The translations under genes were made by a program, and so were the position numbers. A model generated the notes under the pieces. That model did no database searches and was not told the DNA's origin. It was given only the letters and a program-made list of their open reading frames with translations. Shown in pieces: positions 11,222-22,344 of a stretch of 64,000 bases of DNA (position 1 is its first letter; each line of letters begins with the position of its first letter). The stretch is from Elsinoe arachidis (Eukaryota; Ascomycota; Dothideomycetes; Myriangiales; Elsinoaceae). The stretch lies in assembly GCA_013372555.1 (NCBI GenBank), contig JAAPAX010000008.1, positions 434,001 through 498,000 on the forward strand. Direction: 5' to 3'.

Positions 11222-12289
11222 GCAAAAGAGGAGACGAAGAACTTTTGGTGAGTAATTTCCTCGTATTGTCTTTCAGATTTCCCGGTGCTTTTGCTTGTCA
11301 TTGCAGTAAGAGAAGAGTCCAGTGTCTTTGAGCGGCGTTGCTCAAGGAAGTCTTCGATGGTTTGCTTGTTGGGTCACCACCGTCGCCCCATGTCTTGAAG
11401 ACAAGGTTGTCGGAGTTTGCAGAGCCGCATACGCAGTTGTTGTCCGAAAGATCATTCTCTACCGGGCTACCACCTCTGCTATGTCTCTTATCATCTGCTC
11501 TATTGTGTTTTCTGCTCCACAAGCTCCTCTTATCATTCCCATGCCGTCTCTTTCATCGTTGCTGTATGGTGGCGCGTGGGCTACCATTGCTTGACCGGAA
11601 GCTTTGTCGTCAAAGTCTCTCATGGTCCGTCGACTGATCATCCCAGTGTCGTTGGAGGTCCATCAGACCCAGATACTGGACGTCTGAAGGACCAGAACAG
11701 ATTGAAACAAGGCAGGAGTGCTAGATGAGCTCTGAAAGGGTCGTCGTCGAGGGTCAGGATAAAGGAGTGAAGTCCTTTGTTCCGTCGGCAAGCGCGGCCG
11801 ACAGCCAAGCAACTTTCAGGATTGGCTCGTGCGGAGGAATATCGAGGTCATTAGAAATGTCCAAATGAAACGTCAATCAACAGCTCTTGTTCATCACTCG
11901 TCCCAGCCTTATCGCTTGATCTAGTTGGATATCTTTGTACCAGTATTGCGAGCTCTGGATCAAATGTACTAGCGCAGCTGTTCATCCTTCGGTATTCCTC
12001 CATACATGACCTTCACACCGAGCGATAGAGATACCCGACTATTCTTACAGCTCTGGCTTGCTTGGAGCTCGGCACAAGAGGCGGATAGGTGATGGCTACA
12101 CCTGGTGGGTCACATACATGAGGGAAGATCATGCAGGCATATCTGCTGGTCAACCCTAGGGAACAAGATCTATTGCGGTTGCTAATTCTATCTTCAAGAG
12201 CCCAAATGGCCACGACGGTCCTCCATAACTAGGAGCCCTGACACTGTATCCTCATTATGGCCCGATAGACCTATACGACCTTTACCCAG
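11222..12289 (+). other. Intergenic, with a possible first exon of the next gene
   Basis: No independent gene is seen. An ATG at 12006 opens a 27-codon frame (MTFTPSDRDTRLF...) that could splice at 12088 (weak donor GTGATG) to 12290 (CCCAG) in frame with the next CDS. The implied intron of 201 nt is long for this window, so the start remains open. Confidence 0.4.
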
Positions 12290-13981
12290 GAATCGTCTCC
12301 GGTCACAATTGTCACCAGAGCAAGCAGATTCTATCGTCTATCCTCCAGTACCCACGCAATCTTCACCACTCTTCAGTTTTCCATACGGTGTTTCGGAAGG
12401 ACAAGAGGCAAGATCAGGGAGCAGGACGAACGGGCATAGGCATAGCAGTCCAACACACTGTGACTGCGGAGGATATCATCAGGACCACAGCGATGAGGAG
12501 GAGGTAGCATACGATCACCCCAGCTATCGATGGTCTTCTCCAGGCGCAGATGGAGCGCCACTCAGCAATGCGCAGCAGAAGCTTCTCGCCTCCTCGCGAT
12601 CGGGCAAGGTTCCGCCGCCACCGGCGTCGACGGCATCTTCTGCCGATGGCTACGAGTCATTTGAGAATACCAGCAACAAGAAAAAGCGAAAAATACCTCT
12701 TTCCGGAGGCTTCAGTGTTCACCAATCAAATTTGTCGGCCGAGCTTGCAAACATGGGTATCTCCTCGCCTGCAGGAACAGGGGATCCTGCTGAGCAGGTT
12801 AACGGCACATCACATCTGGGCAATTCGTCCCCAGCTCCTTCATCAAACGGTGGAACAGGGATTTCTGGTGCGGGCAGAGGAAGATACGGCAGGAGCACAG
12901 GCAAGGGTGACCGCCGCGGAATGAACGGCACGATATCAGGAAACTATTCGTCCAGCTTGTCTGCAAGATCCCGCGGTGGTGACTATCGAGGTGATGGCAC
13001 GAAACCAAGTGAGTCAAGCGTGGGTGAAACCTGCGTACAACGGAGCTAACCTCGCTTGCAGAGCACAACGGCGATCAAGGCATCATCTCAGCAGCGATAG
13101 CAAACGCCGCAGGCCAACAACCAGCGACACCAGAAAAGGGAAAGGAAAATGTGAGCCTACTTTCGCAGGAGGCGGACAATACCACACCCAAATCGCAATT
13201 CACTTTCACCTGCGAGACGGATGCTTCCAGCAAGATATCGTGGCCTTTGCAAGGATCCGGACAGTACAACAATCCACCACCGAAGCGAAATTACTACCCG
13301 ATCAGGCAACGCCCAGGTGATCCTGTCAACGTCAATCAGGGCACACAGACAGCACCTGCACCTCGCGGTCCACCCGATCCTAGGATGGCAGCGCCTGCAC
13401 CACCCCCAGCCCCGCAGTCGCAGATGCCAATGAATGGGCAGCCCCCACCTCCCAAGCCAAGACGCAGACGCCCGAGCAAGGAGTTTGCCATGGCAGCACG
13501 AGAAAGGCGCTTGCGTCAGGAGTACAACAATTATCAGCACAAGCCGACGATGGAATCCATGTGGATATGCGAATTTTGTGAATACGAAGATATCTGGGGT
13601 CAGCCCCCTCGTGCTCTAATCAGGCAGTACGAGATCAAGGATCGTAATGAGAAGGCAAAGGCGGAAGAGCGTCGCAGGCTACTGGAGAAGGCCAAGATGA
13701 AGGGCAAGAAGGGCAGGAACAAAGGGAAGGGCGGCAAGAACAACAACAATCCTCCACCGGCAAATACGGATCCTGCGTACGACCAAGGTTTGGACAATGT
13801 CAACATGCCGCCAGATATGCAGGGTGACGGATACTACGAGGACGAGTACGACGATGGGTACGATCCTGTTGATCCAAGCGACCCGGCGTATCACCAGCAT
13901 TATCAGTACGATGATCATGTGGACGTGGGACATGGTGGTCAGCAAGGTCATGCACCTCCTTTGCCTCCTCCGCCTGCTTGA
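12290..13981 (+). CDS. Conserved fungal protein with a CxxC-containing basic segment (start unresolved)
   Basis: Coding exons 12290..13008 and 13062..13981 are joined by a 53-nt intron (GTGAGT ... CTTGCAG). The frame has no ATG near its 5' end, only a TTG at 12309, so a first exon lies upstream. About 540 residues are visible. Features in order: a Cys/His stretch THCDCGGYHQDH; KKKRKIPLSGG; the motif SVHQSNLSAELANMGIS; a Gly/Arg-rich tract; then a central Pro-rich region. Toward the end comes WICEFCEYEDIWGQPP followed by a long Lys/Arg helix (EERRRLLEKAKMKGKKG), and an acidic Tyr/Asp tail with a PPLPPPPA end. Similar proteins in other ascomycetes are, as I recall, labelled IBR-finger proteins. 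I see no complete IBR or RING here. Nucleic-acid binding is a guess. Confidence 0.7.
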
Positions 13982-14609
13982 CCATGCAGCTTCGGCAAGG
14001 ATATCTGCTCTCCAACTGCTCTGGGTACGATAATCTTAGGAGCGGCCTGATCTGCACAGGATGAGTGGTACAAGCCTAGGACCAAAATCATGCAGTCTTG
14101 GCCTTGGCCATACGTCAAAGCAAGCGGTCAGTGCATCGACTGGACTGTATATGCGTCTTCATCAGCCAAGAGCTGTCTATCACAAAGGAAGGGTTGGACA
14201 ATGAGCTCACACATCTGAGCCCGACTTGCATAGCCCTGCCTTTCCTTTGTCAAAGTATCCCCTCTCCAGATAGCCAAGAATCTATGGCAGCAATAGCCGT
14301 ATACGTGTCTCGTTGTGTTTCCGCAGTCCGAGTGATCTATTGCACCTCAATTGAAGCCCTCGTCACTGTCCCGAACGTTTGATCGGAAAGCGCCAAAAGA
14401 GGCAAATCCGCACCATCCGAGGTTTCCTTCGGGCGACTTCCCGCCGAACCTTCCCCTCACCTCTGCGAGCATAAGCTTGCCCGCGGTCGTCTTGGGGCAT
14501 AATTCTTTGCATTGGATGTGAAGACATATAAGCTTGCTTTCGCGTAGGTGTTAAAGTCTGTTTGTTATCAAATCGCTCCCTTCTACTCTGTGAGGCCGTA
14601 TAATTCAAC
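13982..14609. other. Intergenic region with the promoter of the SDR gene
   Basis: No gene is seen. A TATA-like CATATAAG at 14525-14532 lies about 83 bp before the SDR ATG. Confidence 0.5.
14525..14532 (+). promoter_or_regulatory. TATA-like box of the SDR gene
   Basis: CATATAAG with a CT-rich stretch between it and the ATG at 14610; spacing fits a fungal core promoter. Confidence 0.4.
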
Positions 14610-15708
14610 ATGACAAGCACCACCGTAGAGCCTCCAGCGCCTTCTCAAGCACCTTTCGCCTTACCAGGCAAGACTGCGATTGTAACAGGAGCGGGCTCTG
14701 GTACGTGTAGTGTCAATCACATGTATATCTCCATTTTCTAAAACATGACAGGAATCAATCTCTGCTTTGCCGAGCTTCTGCTCGAGGCCGGGACAAACGT
14801 AGTCGTCGCTGACCTAGCCCTGCGGCCTGAAGCGGAAGCTCTGATCAAGCAGTATGAGGCAGAGCAGGATGGCAAACCACGAGCTATCTTTGTCAAGACT
14901 AATGTCACGATATGGAATGACTTGGAGAACATGTTCAAGGTAGCTGATGAGGAGTTTGGAGGAGCCGACATCGTGCGTCGATAGATCACACCGAATGGCA
15001 GCCCATTGACAGTGTTAGGTCTGTCCTGGAGCAGGGGTATTTGAACCACCTTGGTCCAACTTCTGGCACCCACCAGGCACTCCGCTGTCCAAGGACTCCA
15101 TCACTGGTGACTCCCCCAGTGGACTGGGCCACTACATGACGCTCGACCTGAACCTCACCCATCCTATTCGAGTGACCCAAATGGCCATTGCCCGCTGGAT
15201 GAACCCCAGCCCTGGCTCCAAAGTCGGCAAGGTATCTCCTCAGAACCCCAAACGAGTAGTCCACATCTCCTCAATAGCAGGGCAGACAGCCTCTCTACTC
15301 ACCCCCCTCTACCACGTCTCCAAGCACGGCATCACCTCCTTTGTCAAATCACTTGCCTTGCTAGATCAAGTCGGCATCCGCGTCAATGGCGTCGGACCAG
15401 GTCTGATCATGACACCACTCTGGCACGATCACCAAGACAAGATGCAGTTCGTCAAGGAGGGGCACCAGACGTGGGTGCATCCCAAGGAGGTAGCGGAAGC
15501 CATGGTGGCTTGTCTGGTGGATGATCAGTATGGGGCGGGCGCAATGGTCGAGATCACGAAGGATAAGAGGAGATTGGTGGAGTTCCACAATGATCCAGGT
15601 CCTGATCCGGCGGTTTTGGCTGGGTTTGAGATGAAGGATGCTTTTGGAGCTGTGTTTGCGACCTTGGGGCAGGAGGGGTGGGGGACGAAGGACCAGAAGA
15701 GTTCGTAG
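14610..15708 (+). CDS. Short-chain dehydrogenase/reductase, 333 aa
   Basis: Model join(14610..14700,14752..14972,15019..15708). Introns have GTACGT/ACAG and GTGCGT/GTTAG ends and keep one frame. The N terminus carries the Rossmann motif TGAGSGIN around residue 27-34, formed only after splicing. ADLA after strand two would set coenzyme preference toward NAD(H). HISSIAG holds the catalytic Ser, and YHVSK the Tyr and Lys of the YxxxK motif. VGPGLIMTPLW matches the PG region after the active site. The layout resembles classical SDRs of the 15-hydroxyprostaglandin dehydrogenase type. The substrate is unknown. No signal peptide, so probably cytosolic. No neighbouring pathway genes point to a job. 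Confidence 0.9.
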
Positions 15709-16041
15709 ATGAATCGATCACTGTACATACGATCAGGACAGTCAGCTCGAGCTGTATCTTCCATCGATTGCGCTCGCTCGGGCACAGAAGGTGAAGAAGA
15801 GCTACCCCGCCAAACACCAACATGACCACATCACCCCCGCGACCCGAGCTGCCTGCCTATTCCAGGCACCATCTCACCATTAGGGCACGCCATCACGGCA
15901 CCACGATGCCGATATTACTGTCTATCTCTGGTCTCTAGCGGTCAATTGCTATCCTTTTCGTTCCTCAATACCTCAACCACTGCACCTCAACCTCCTCCAA
16001 ATTACTCCTCCCATCACAAGACCGTATTCATACCAACCACA

Positions 16042-18354
16042 ATGACAGTCCGCACCCGCCTGACCCCTCACACCCTCCTCTCCGCTCCCCGCCGCTCCCC
16101 CGCCCTCCCCAACCCCAGCGGCACCCTCGTCCTGCACACCACCACGACCTACTCCTTCAGCACACACAGCAAAACCACCGAACTCCGCCTCCTCTCCCCC
16201 TCCAACAATGAATCCACCCTCCTCTCGACCTCCGCCTCGCTCTCCTCCCCCGTCTGGCTCGACGACACCACCTTCCTCCTCCTCTCCTCCTCCGAAGGCA
16301 AGACCGATGTTCTCGCCTCCCCCGCCCTCGACTTCTCAGCGCGGTACACCGTCGGCTCCATCCCTAGCTCAGCAGACAACCTCAAGATCACCCGCTTGGA
16401 CAATGGAGGTATAGGCGTAGTTGTCTCCGCCCTGCAAGACGAACAAGGCGAGCTATGGGAGGGGAAGAAGCGGGAGACTTACTCCTCGGGGAAGCTGTAC
16501 AAGAGCCTCTACACGCGACACTGGGATACCTGGGAAGGCCAAGGGAAGAATGCGTTGTGGTACGCTGTTGCTGCGCTGGAGTCAGGGAAATGGGGCCTGC
16601 GTACGGAGTGGCGGAACCTTCTCAAGGGCAGGAAGGGACTGGAGAGTCCTGTGCGACCGTTCGGGGGGACGGATAGTTTCGACGTGAGCAGGTCGGGGAT
16701 TGTGTTTGTGAGTAAAGACCCGGAGAGGAATCCAGCGTTGAACACGACGTGCGGGGTCTATTTGGCTGGACTGAGTTCGTTTGAGGAGGAGCCCGGAGAG
16801 GTGGAGATTGAGAGGGTGGACGATTTGCCCGGGCAGGAGGGGGCGGCAGGGAGTCCGGTGTTCACGCCGGATGGGGATGGGGTGGCGTTTTTGAAGATGA
16901 GTATCAATGGGTATGAGAGTGATAGGAATCAAATTTGGGTCATGTTGGATGTGCATACGGGGAAGAGGGAGGTGAGGGCGGCAATGGAGGTGGAGGCGGT
17001 GAAGGGGTGGGACAAGAGTCCTTCGGTGAGTGCTACGAGTAAGGAGATGTGGCCTATCTAGGTTGCTGACTGTTTGCAGAGTCTGGCGTGGAGTTTGGAC
17101 GGACAGACACTATATCTGGTCGCAGAGGAGGCAGGATACAACAAGCTCTTCTCGCTGTCACTAAGCGGGCCTGCTTCGCCGTATCCGAAGACGCTGACAG
17201 AGAAGGGCTCAGTATCATCTGCTGTGCCTTTGACGGACGGCTCAGTATTCCTGTCATCGACCTCTTTGATTGACAACAGCTTGTACTCGATTGTAAAGCC
17301 TACAGAGGCAAACTCGGTAGCATCTCTGGTGTGGTCGCACTCAATCTCAAAGAGCGGCTCAGCATTCGGTCTCTCAGAATCACAAATCTCTTCGATATGG
17401 ACACCCGCAGCGAACCCAGATATCAACGAAAAGGTGCACTCATGGGTGATCCGTCCATCAAACTACGACAAGTCGAAAAAGTACCCTTTGGCCTTCCTGA
17501 TCCATGGAGGACCTCAAGGAGCGTGGACAGATGCTTGGTCGACAAGATGGAATTCCGCTGTCTTTGCCGAGCAAGGTTACATTGTGGTATCGCCCAACCC
17601 GACTGGTTCGACAGGATACGGTCAAGCGTTCACAGATGCCATCCGCAAGCAATGGGGCGGTGACCCATACCGCGACCTCGAAAACGTATTCGACTACATC
17701 GAGAAGGAATTACCAGACGTCGACACATCCAACGCAGTCGCTCTCGGCGCCAGCTACGGCGGCTACATGATCAACTGGATCAACGGGCACCCACTGGGCC
17801 GCAAATTCAAAGCCCTCGTCAACCACGACGGCATCTTCTCCGTCAACGCCGGCCTCGCCACCGACGAGCTGTACTTCCCCTTCTACGACCTCGGCGGCCT
17901 ACCCTTCTACTCCCCCTCCTCATCCGGCGCCGACATCTCCGCCCAAGAAACCCAAACCAAACGCACTTTCGGCACTACCGACCTCAAAACCTGGATCGCC
18001 AACGACCCAGCTCAGCACCTCGACAAGTGGGAGACGCCGCAGCTCGTGATCCACAGCAGCAAGGACTACCGTCTGTGTATAAGCGAGGGACTGTCGGCGT
18101 TCAATGTGCTCCAGGCAAGGGGAATCGAGAGCCAGTTCCTCACTTTTCCAGATGAGAATCACTGGGTGCTCAAGCCCGAGAACTCCTTGGTGTGGCACAA
18201 GGTGGTGTTTAACTGGATCAATAAATTCACAGGCCTACCGCAGCTCGCGGATGAAGAGGCAGAGGGAGCTGATTTCTATGGTGGGGTGGTGCAGAAGGAA
18301 GGACAAAGGGAGGGCGAGCAGGATGTGATTGCGTTTGGGAACCCGACGACGTAG
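16042..18354 (+). CDS. Dipeptidyl peptidase V-like serine peptidase (family S9), 752 aa
   Basis: Model join(16042..17025,17080..18354); the 54-nt intron has GTGAGT and TTTGCAG. The ATG at 16042 sits in CCACAATGACA, a strong context; the frame upstream has only a TTG. The N-terminal half shows WD-like propeller strands (APRRSPALPNPSGTLV, SPVFTPDGDGVAFL, SLAWSLDGQTLYLV). The C-terminal peptidase has the oxyanion HGGPQGAW, the nucleophile GASYGG (Ser about residue 553), the acid in HSSKDYR and the His in DENHWV. Length matches DPP V. There is no signal peptide, unlike secreted fungal DPP V, so it should act inside the cell on dipeptide N termini. Confidence 0.93.
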
Positions 18355-20874
18355 GCATCGCCGACAGACGGTATGGCATGATGGTGTAGACAGTGAGGTG
18401 GTAGATGGGTCTTGTCAGTGTAGACATCATCTTGCGTCTCGCATACGCATCACGTCCGTCTCGCAGGTTACATAGGCGAACATGCATAAACCACGCACTT
18501 GCTCCTCCGTCTTCCCTCCCGTGCCTCTCTCGGTAGGCTTGCAGGCGGCGTCAACCACGTGTCCGCCTCCGCCGCAACACTCTTCCACTGTCGTCATCAT
18601 TGAGTGCAGTACAGTGCCTCAGGCTGTACTGTGGTTGCCATGCACGGAGATAAATCCTGTCTCCGCGCGCTAGTCACGAACGCGTCCGGCGGGACGAGAT
18701 CAGGGCTGGCATGGCAGCGGTATGTCTCAGTAGGCGAACCAGCGTGGTGGATACGCAGGTGGAATTCCAAATTGATGGGTGAATTGCTGCCATGGAAATG
18801 ATGGTCTTGAAGTGGGCATGGAAAGAAAGGCTGAGGGTGACGACGATGATGAAGTGGGTGAGCTTCTCTTGACCGGTCTGTGGGATTGCTTCGACCAGTC
18901 TCTATCTGCAGGTAATAATCCGCGAGAGCTCTGGAAGTGTTTTGCGGCTGGCTTTCAGATGATGCAACTCATCAAACCCATCAACCACTCGGAGCTCTCC
19001 TCTTGGTCTTCACGCATCTTCATCAGATAAGTCAGGGCTGACATCCATCCCATCATTACCATTGAACCTTCATAATAAATCCACAAAGTCCCCCCTCGCA
19101 GCCGCTTAACGTGCTTGCTGTACACCGACAGACGGGGAAAAAAGTGCGGCCGCTAGCGCCCCTCCGCGTGGTCGATAAGCGAGACTAGCGCTCGTTAGCG
19201 TGGGGTGGGGACTACAGCTCGCGATTATTTGCACCGGTCGAGCTGCCAGTCTACAGCTCGGAGGCTGCAGAAAGTGATGAGATGGTTGAGGCTGCGGCTT
19301 CGACAGAATAGTGGGGGCACGAGATGGTCAAGCTTCGGATTCGCTTCTGGAAGGGCGCTAGGGGATTTCTTGACCGGAGGGTGAGTGATTGCGATGGAGC
19401 TGGCTGATGGAGATGGTGGGCGATTGCGTGCACGCCGGAGTGTGGTCTCTGGGACTGAGGCAGCCGTGTAGTCTTCTCGCACGTATGGCACTCTTACGTG
19501 CGTTCCCTCACACCTCACATTACCCATTTCGCCTATCGCCCGCGAAAACAAGTGAAGTCAGTCTGATATGCAATCCACGATCTGAGATCTCATGTGCAGC
19601 AGTCCAATCCGACCAATGAGAGGTCCGCAATCGTGCTTCCATTCGCGAAAACCACCAGAGGCTGCTGTGCCCTCCCCCACTTTCCACTTCCTTCCCGCCG
19701 CCATTTTTCGGGCGTCGGGACGATGCCTCCCCCTTCCTTTTGCTCTTCCAAGGTTTTGCGACGGAGCACGCTCGCCTGTGGAGAAGGGTGATAGGCTCGG
19801 TAGCCGAGGCGTGGTTTGCGTTGTCGGGTCCTTGCGGGCAGATGCCATGCGGTGACGAGTGCATGGCACAGCATGGCATGGCATGCGATCAGGACATGTG
19901 GTGCAAAGCCAGGAACGAGACGAAAGCGTGAGAAGCTTATCCCCCTTTCTTCCGGTCTCCAGTAGGACAAAGGGTCAAGTCTGGCCGTATAATCTCGCAG
20001 TACCGGAGCAAAGCGACATGCGTAGAAACACTAGATGATGGAATCTCGCTAACCAAGCCGGCACGATGTCACCATGGTTAATGCTTGAGCTGCGTCTGCG
20101 ACGGTATGCATGCATGCATACTGCAGTGTATCCGTGCCTCTAACTTCCGGGTAATAACGACTCAGCAGGCGAGTGCAACCCTTCCTGATTCCATTTCCCT
20201 TACCCTGCTCCGGTGATGGCTTGCGCGTGCCACGCAGTGACATGCTCCCAGCACCTTGGTTCTCGATCCACCCCGTGTCCGCATTGTGGTCCCCACCGTT
20301 GACGTCGCATCCCGTTTGGAGGGGCCCCGTTTGGCGCGAGGCACAGGCGCAACGGTCGTTTGCGTCGTTCTTGGGGGCAGTTGAAAAAGAGGGATCGGCG
20401 CACTCTGGGGTCTGGATTCATTGATTGACCTGGGTGGGCGATCTGTTTTGTTGATCTTTTTGCACGCAGACGGCCTGGATATAGAGCTCAGACAGGAGCT
20501 TCGGATCTGAGACTCTCGATTTGAGATCTGGTTACACGAATTGATTGCATCAGGGCTGCATTGCTGTTCCGAATTGGAATTGTAGGCCGAGGGCTCGCAA
20601 CAATATCGACAGGGATCACGTTTAGAGTTCACCATCTCGCTTCTCTGGAACGGGTTGCACTTCAACGAGTGAACCGATCCGGGATTGACCCGACCAAATC
20701 CCAGAAACGGCGTCGTATTTGTGCTGTCGATAAATTGGTTTGATATTCCGGAGGAGGCTATATACTGTCTCGGGTCCTCTCGAGGAGGATTCAAGATACC
20801 ATTCCCTCGCCGTCGGCCGACCCTCGACTCTTCATTACAGCTGATCTCGGACAAGACTACACAACTCGCCTTTC
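18355..20874. other. 2.5 kb without a supported gene
   Basis: Only overlapping, mostly TTG/GTG-started frames. The sequence contains short simple repeats (GCATGGCATGGCATGC near 19875; GCATGCATGCAT near 20107). The right part is presumably the promoter of the monooxygenase, with a TATA-like CTATATACTG at 20758-20767. Confidence 0.5.
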
Positions 20875-22209
20875 ATGGGTGGCCGACCTCTTACCAAGCC
20901 TTCAATCAGATACAGCAGCGGAGCGGTGATGCCTCTCGAGGTGGTGATAGTCGGTGCAGGCATCGCTGGCCTCACAGCTGCAGTAGCATTGGCACCTCAC
21001 GGACACCAGATTACAATCCTAGAGAAGTCCGCTTTCGCCGCAGAAGTCGGAGCAGCATTCCACTTTGGTCCATACGGTGTAAGATGTCTCAGGCGATTGG
21101 GCGTCGATGTATCAGCGATGCGGCCGAATGTGTGTATGCGGTGGAATCAGACAGAGGCCTGCACGCTCCGGGACCTTGGATTGAAGTTCGACTTGCGGCA
21201 GAAGCAGAGCCAGCTCGGAGTGGAGGAGGATGAGATTATGGTTCACAGGATCGATGCCCATCGAGTGTTGCGGAAGACGGCGACAGACCACCCCAATGTG
21301 CGATTACGACTGGGAGATGCGGTGAAGAGTGTCGACGCCGAAGATGGGATAGTGACGTTGCTCTCTGGCGAGCAAGTACGCGGCGATGTGATTATTGGAG
21401 CAGATGGAATCCATTCTCGGTGTGTGGCTGCTATAGACCCTGCTGCGACCGAAAGGAAAGCGGCTGGCATCAACATGTTCCGGTGGATGGTGGAGACCGA
21501 CAAAGCCATGACAAATCCAGTCGTCAAGGAATTTCTGGATAAGACGAACTTCCCGGACCACCACACCACCTTCATCCATGGCGGGACAAGGCACAGTCTG
21601 ATCATGTACCCATGTCGGAATGCCGAGCTCATCAATTGCTCGACTTTCCAGATGGCCGGTTCAGAGATGAAGCCGTTACCAGAAGGAGATTTCACCTCCC
21701 CTGGCAGTACAGAAGAGGTACTGCACCTCATGCAGGGATGGCCGGAGAGCTACCGGGCACTCGCTGCTGCTGCGATCGATGTGAAGCATTGGGCCGTAAT
21801 ATCGCGAGACGTGCCCAAGTCATTCAACAAAGGACGACTTGTGCTGATCGGAGACGCCGCGCATCCTACACAACCATTGCATGCGGCCGGAGCAAATATG
21901 GGTATCGAAGACGCTGGCGTCCTCTCGATCCTGCTAGGAACAGATGTGACACCTGAATCCGTCGCGGGCCGGCTGCAGCTCTTCCACGACTTGCGCTATG
22001 AAAGGACTGTCGTCACCAAATTCAGCTCGGAGTTCCAGAAGATTGGCTGGTTACCCACACCCGAGGCCGCAGAGGCACAGATGGGCGAGAAGGTGCCTGG
22101 TGCAAAGCTTCCGCCTAGCATGGAGGACTTCCTTTGGCCAGTGGATGTCATGGCGGACGCTGAGAAGGTTCTGGCGAAGCTATCGACGAAAGCCATAGGC
22201 GGAGATTGA
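20875..22209 (+). CDS. FAD-dependent monooxygenase, salicylate hydroxylase type
   Basis: One exon, 444 aa from the ATG at 20875; a second ATG at 20929 (MPLEVVIVGAG) would place the FAD motif at the usual distance from the start and may be the real one. Motifs of class A flavoprotein hydroxylases: GAGIAGL (FAD ADP-binding), the DG motif GADGIHSR (FAD/NADPH), and the GD motif LIGDAAHPTQP, followed by GANMGIEDA. It should hydroxylate an aromatic substrate using NAD(P)H and O2. The gene converges on a Zn2Cys6 regulator 135 bp away, so local regulation is plausible. The substrate cannot be told. Confidence 0.92.
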   Translation: MGGRPLTKPSIRYSSGAVMPLEVVIVGAGIAGLTAAVALAPHGHQITILEKSAFAAEVGAAFHFGPYGVRCLRRLGVDVSAMRPNVCMRWNQTEACTLRDLGLKFDLRQKQSQLGVEEDEIMVHRIDAHRVLRKTATDHPNVRLRLGDAVKSVDAEDGIVTLLSGEQVRGDVIIGADGIHSRCVAAIDPAATERKAAGINMFRWMVETDKAMTNPVVKEFLDKTNFPDHHTTFIHGGTRHSLIMYPCRNAELINCSTFQMAGSEMKPLPEGDFTSPGSTEEVLHLMQGWPESYRALAAAAIDVKHWAVISRDVPKSFNKGRLVLIGDAAHPTQPLHAAGANMGIEDAGVLSILLGTDVTPESVAGRLQLFHDLRYERTVVTKFSSEFQKIGWLPTPEAAEAQMGEKVPGAKLPPSMEDFLWPVDVMADAEKVLAKLSTKAIGGD

Positions 22210-22344
22210 CGGATTGGTCCGAAGTGCTCGGGCCATGGCGGGTGATCTGGCGAGGTAGATATGAATTCTTGATACCCTTTTCTGCAAATAGCGTATTGAT
22301 GGTATGTGCGGCGTAGAGGTGCAAGAAATTGTCGTGGACGCTCC

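Noticed and set aside
20162..20854. Long minus-strand frame (230 codons) upstream of the monooxygenase
   Set aside because: It starts with TTG, has no domain, and lies in the region expected to be the promoter and leader of the plus-strand gene.
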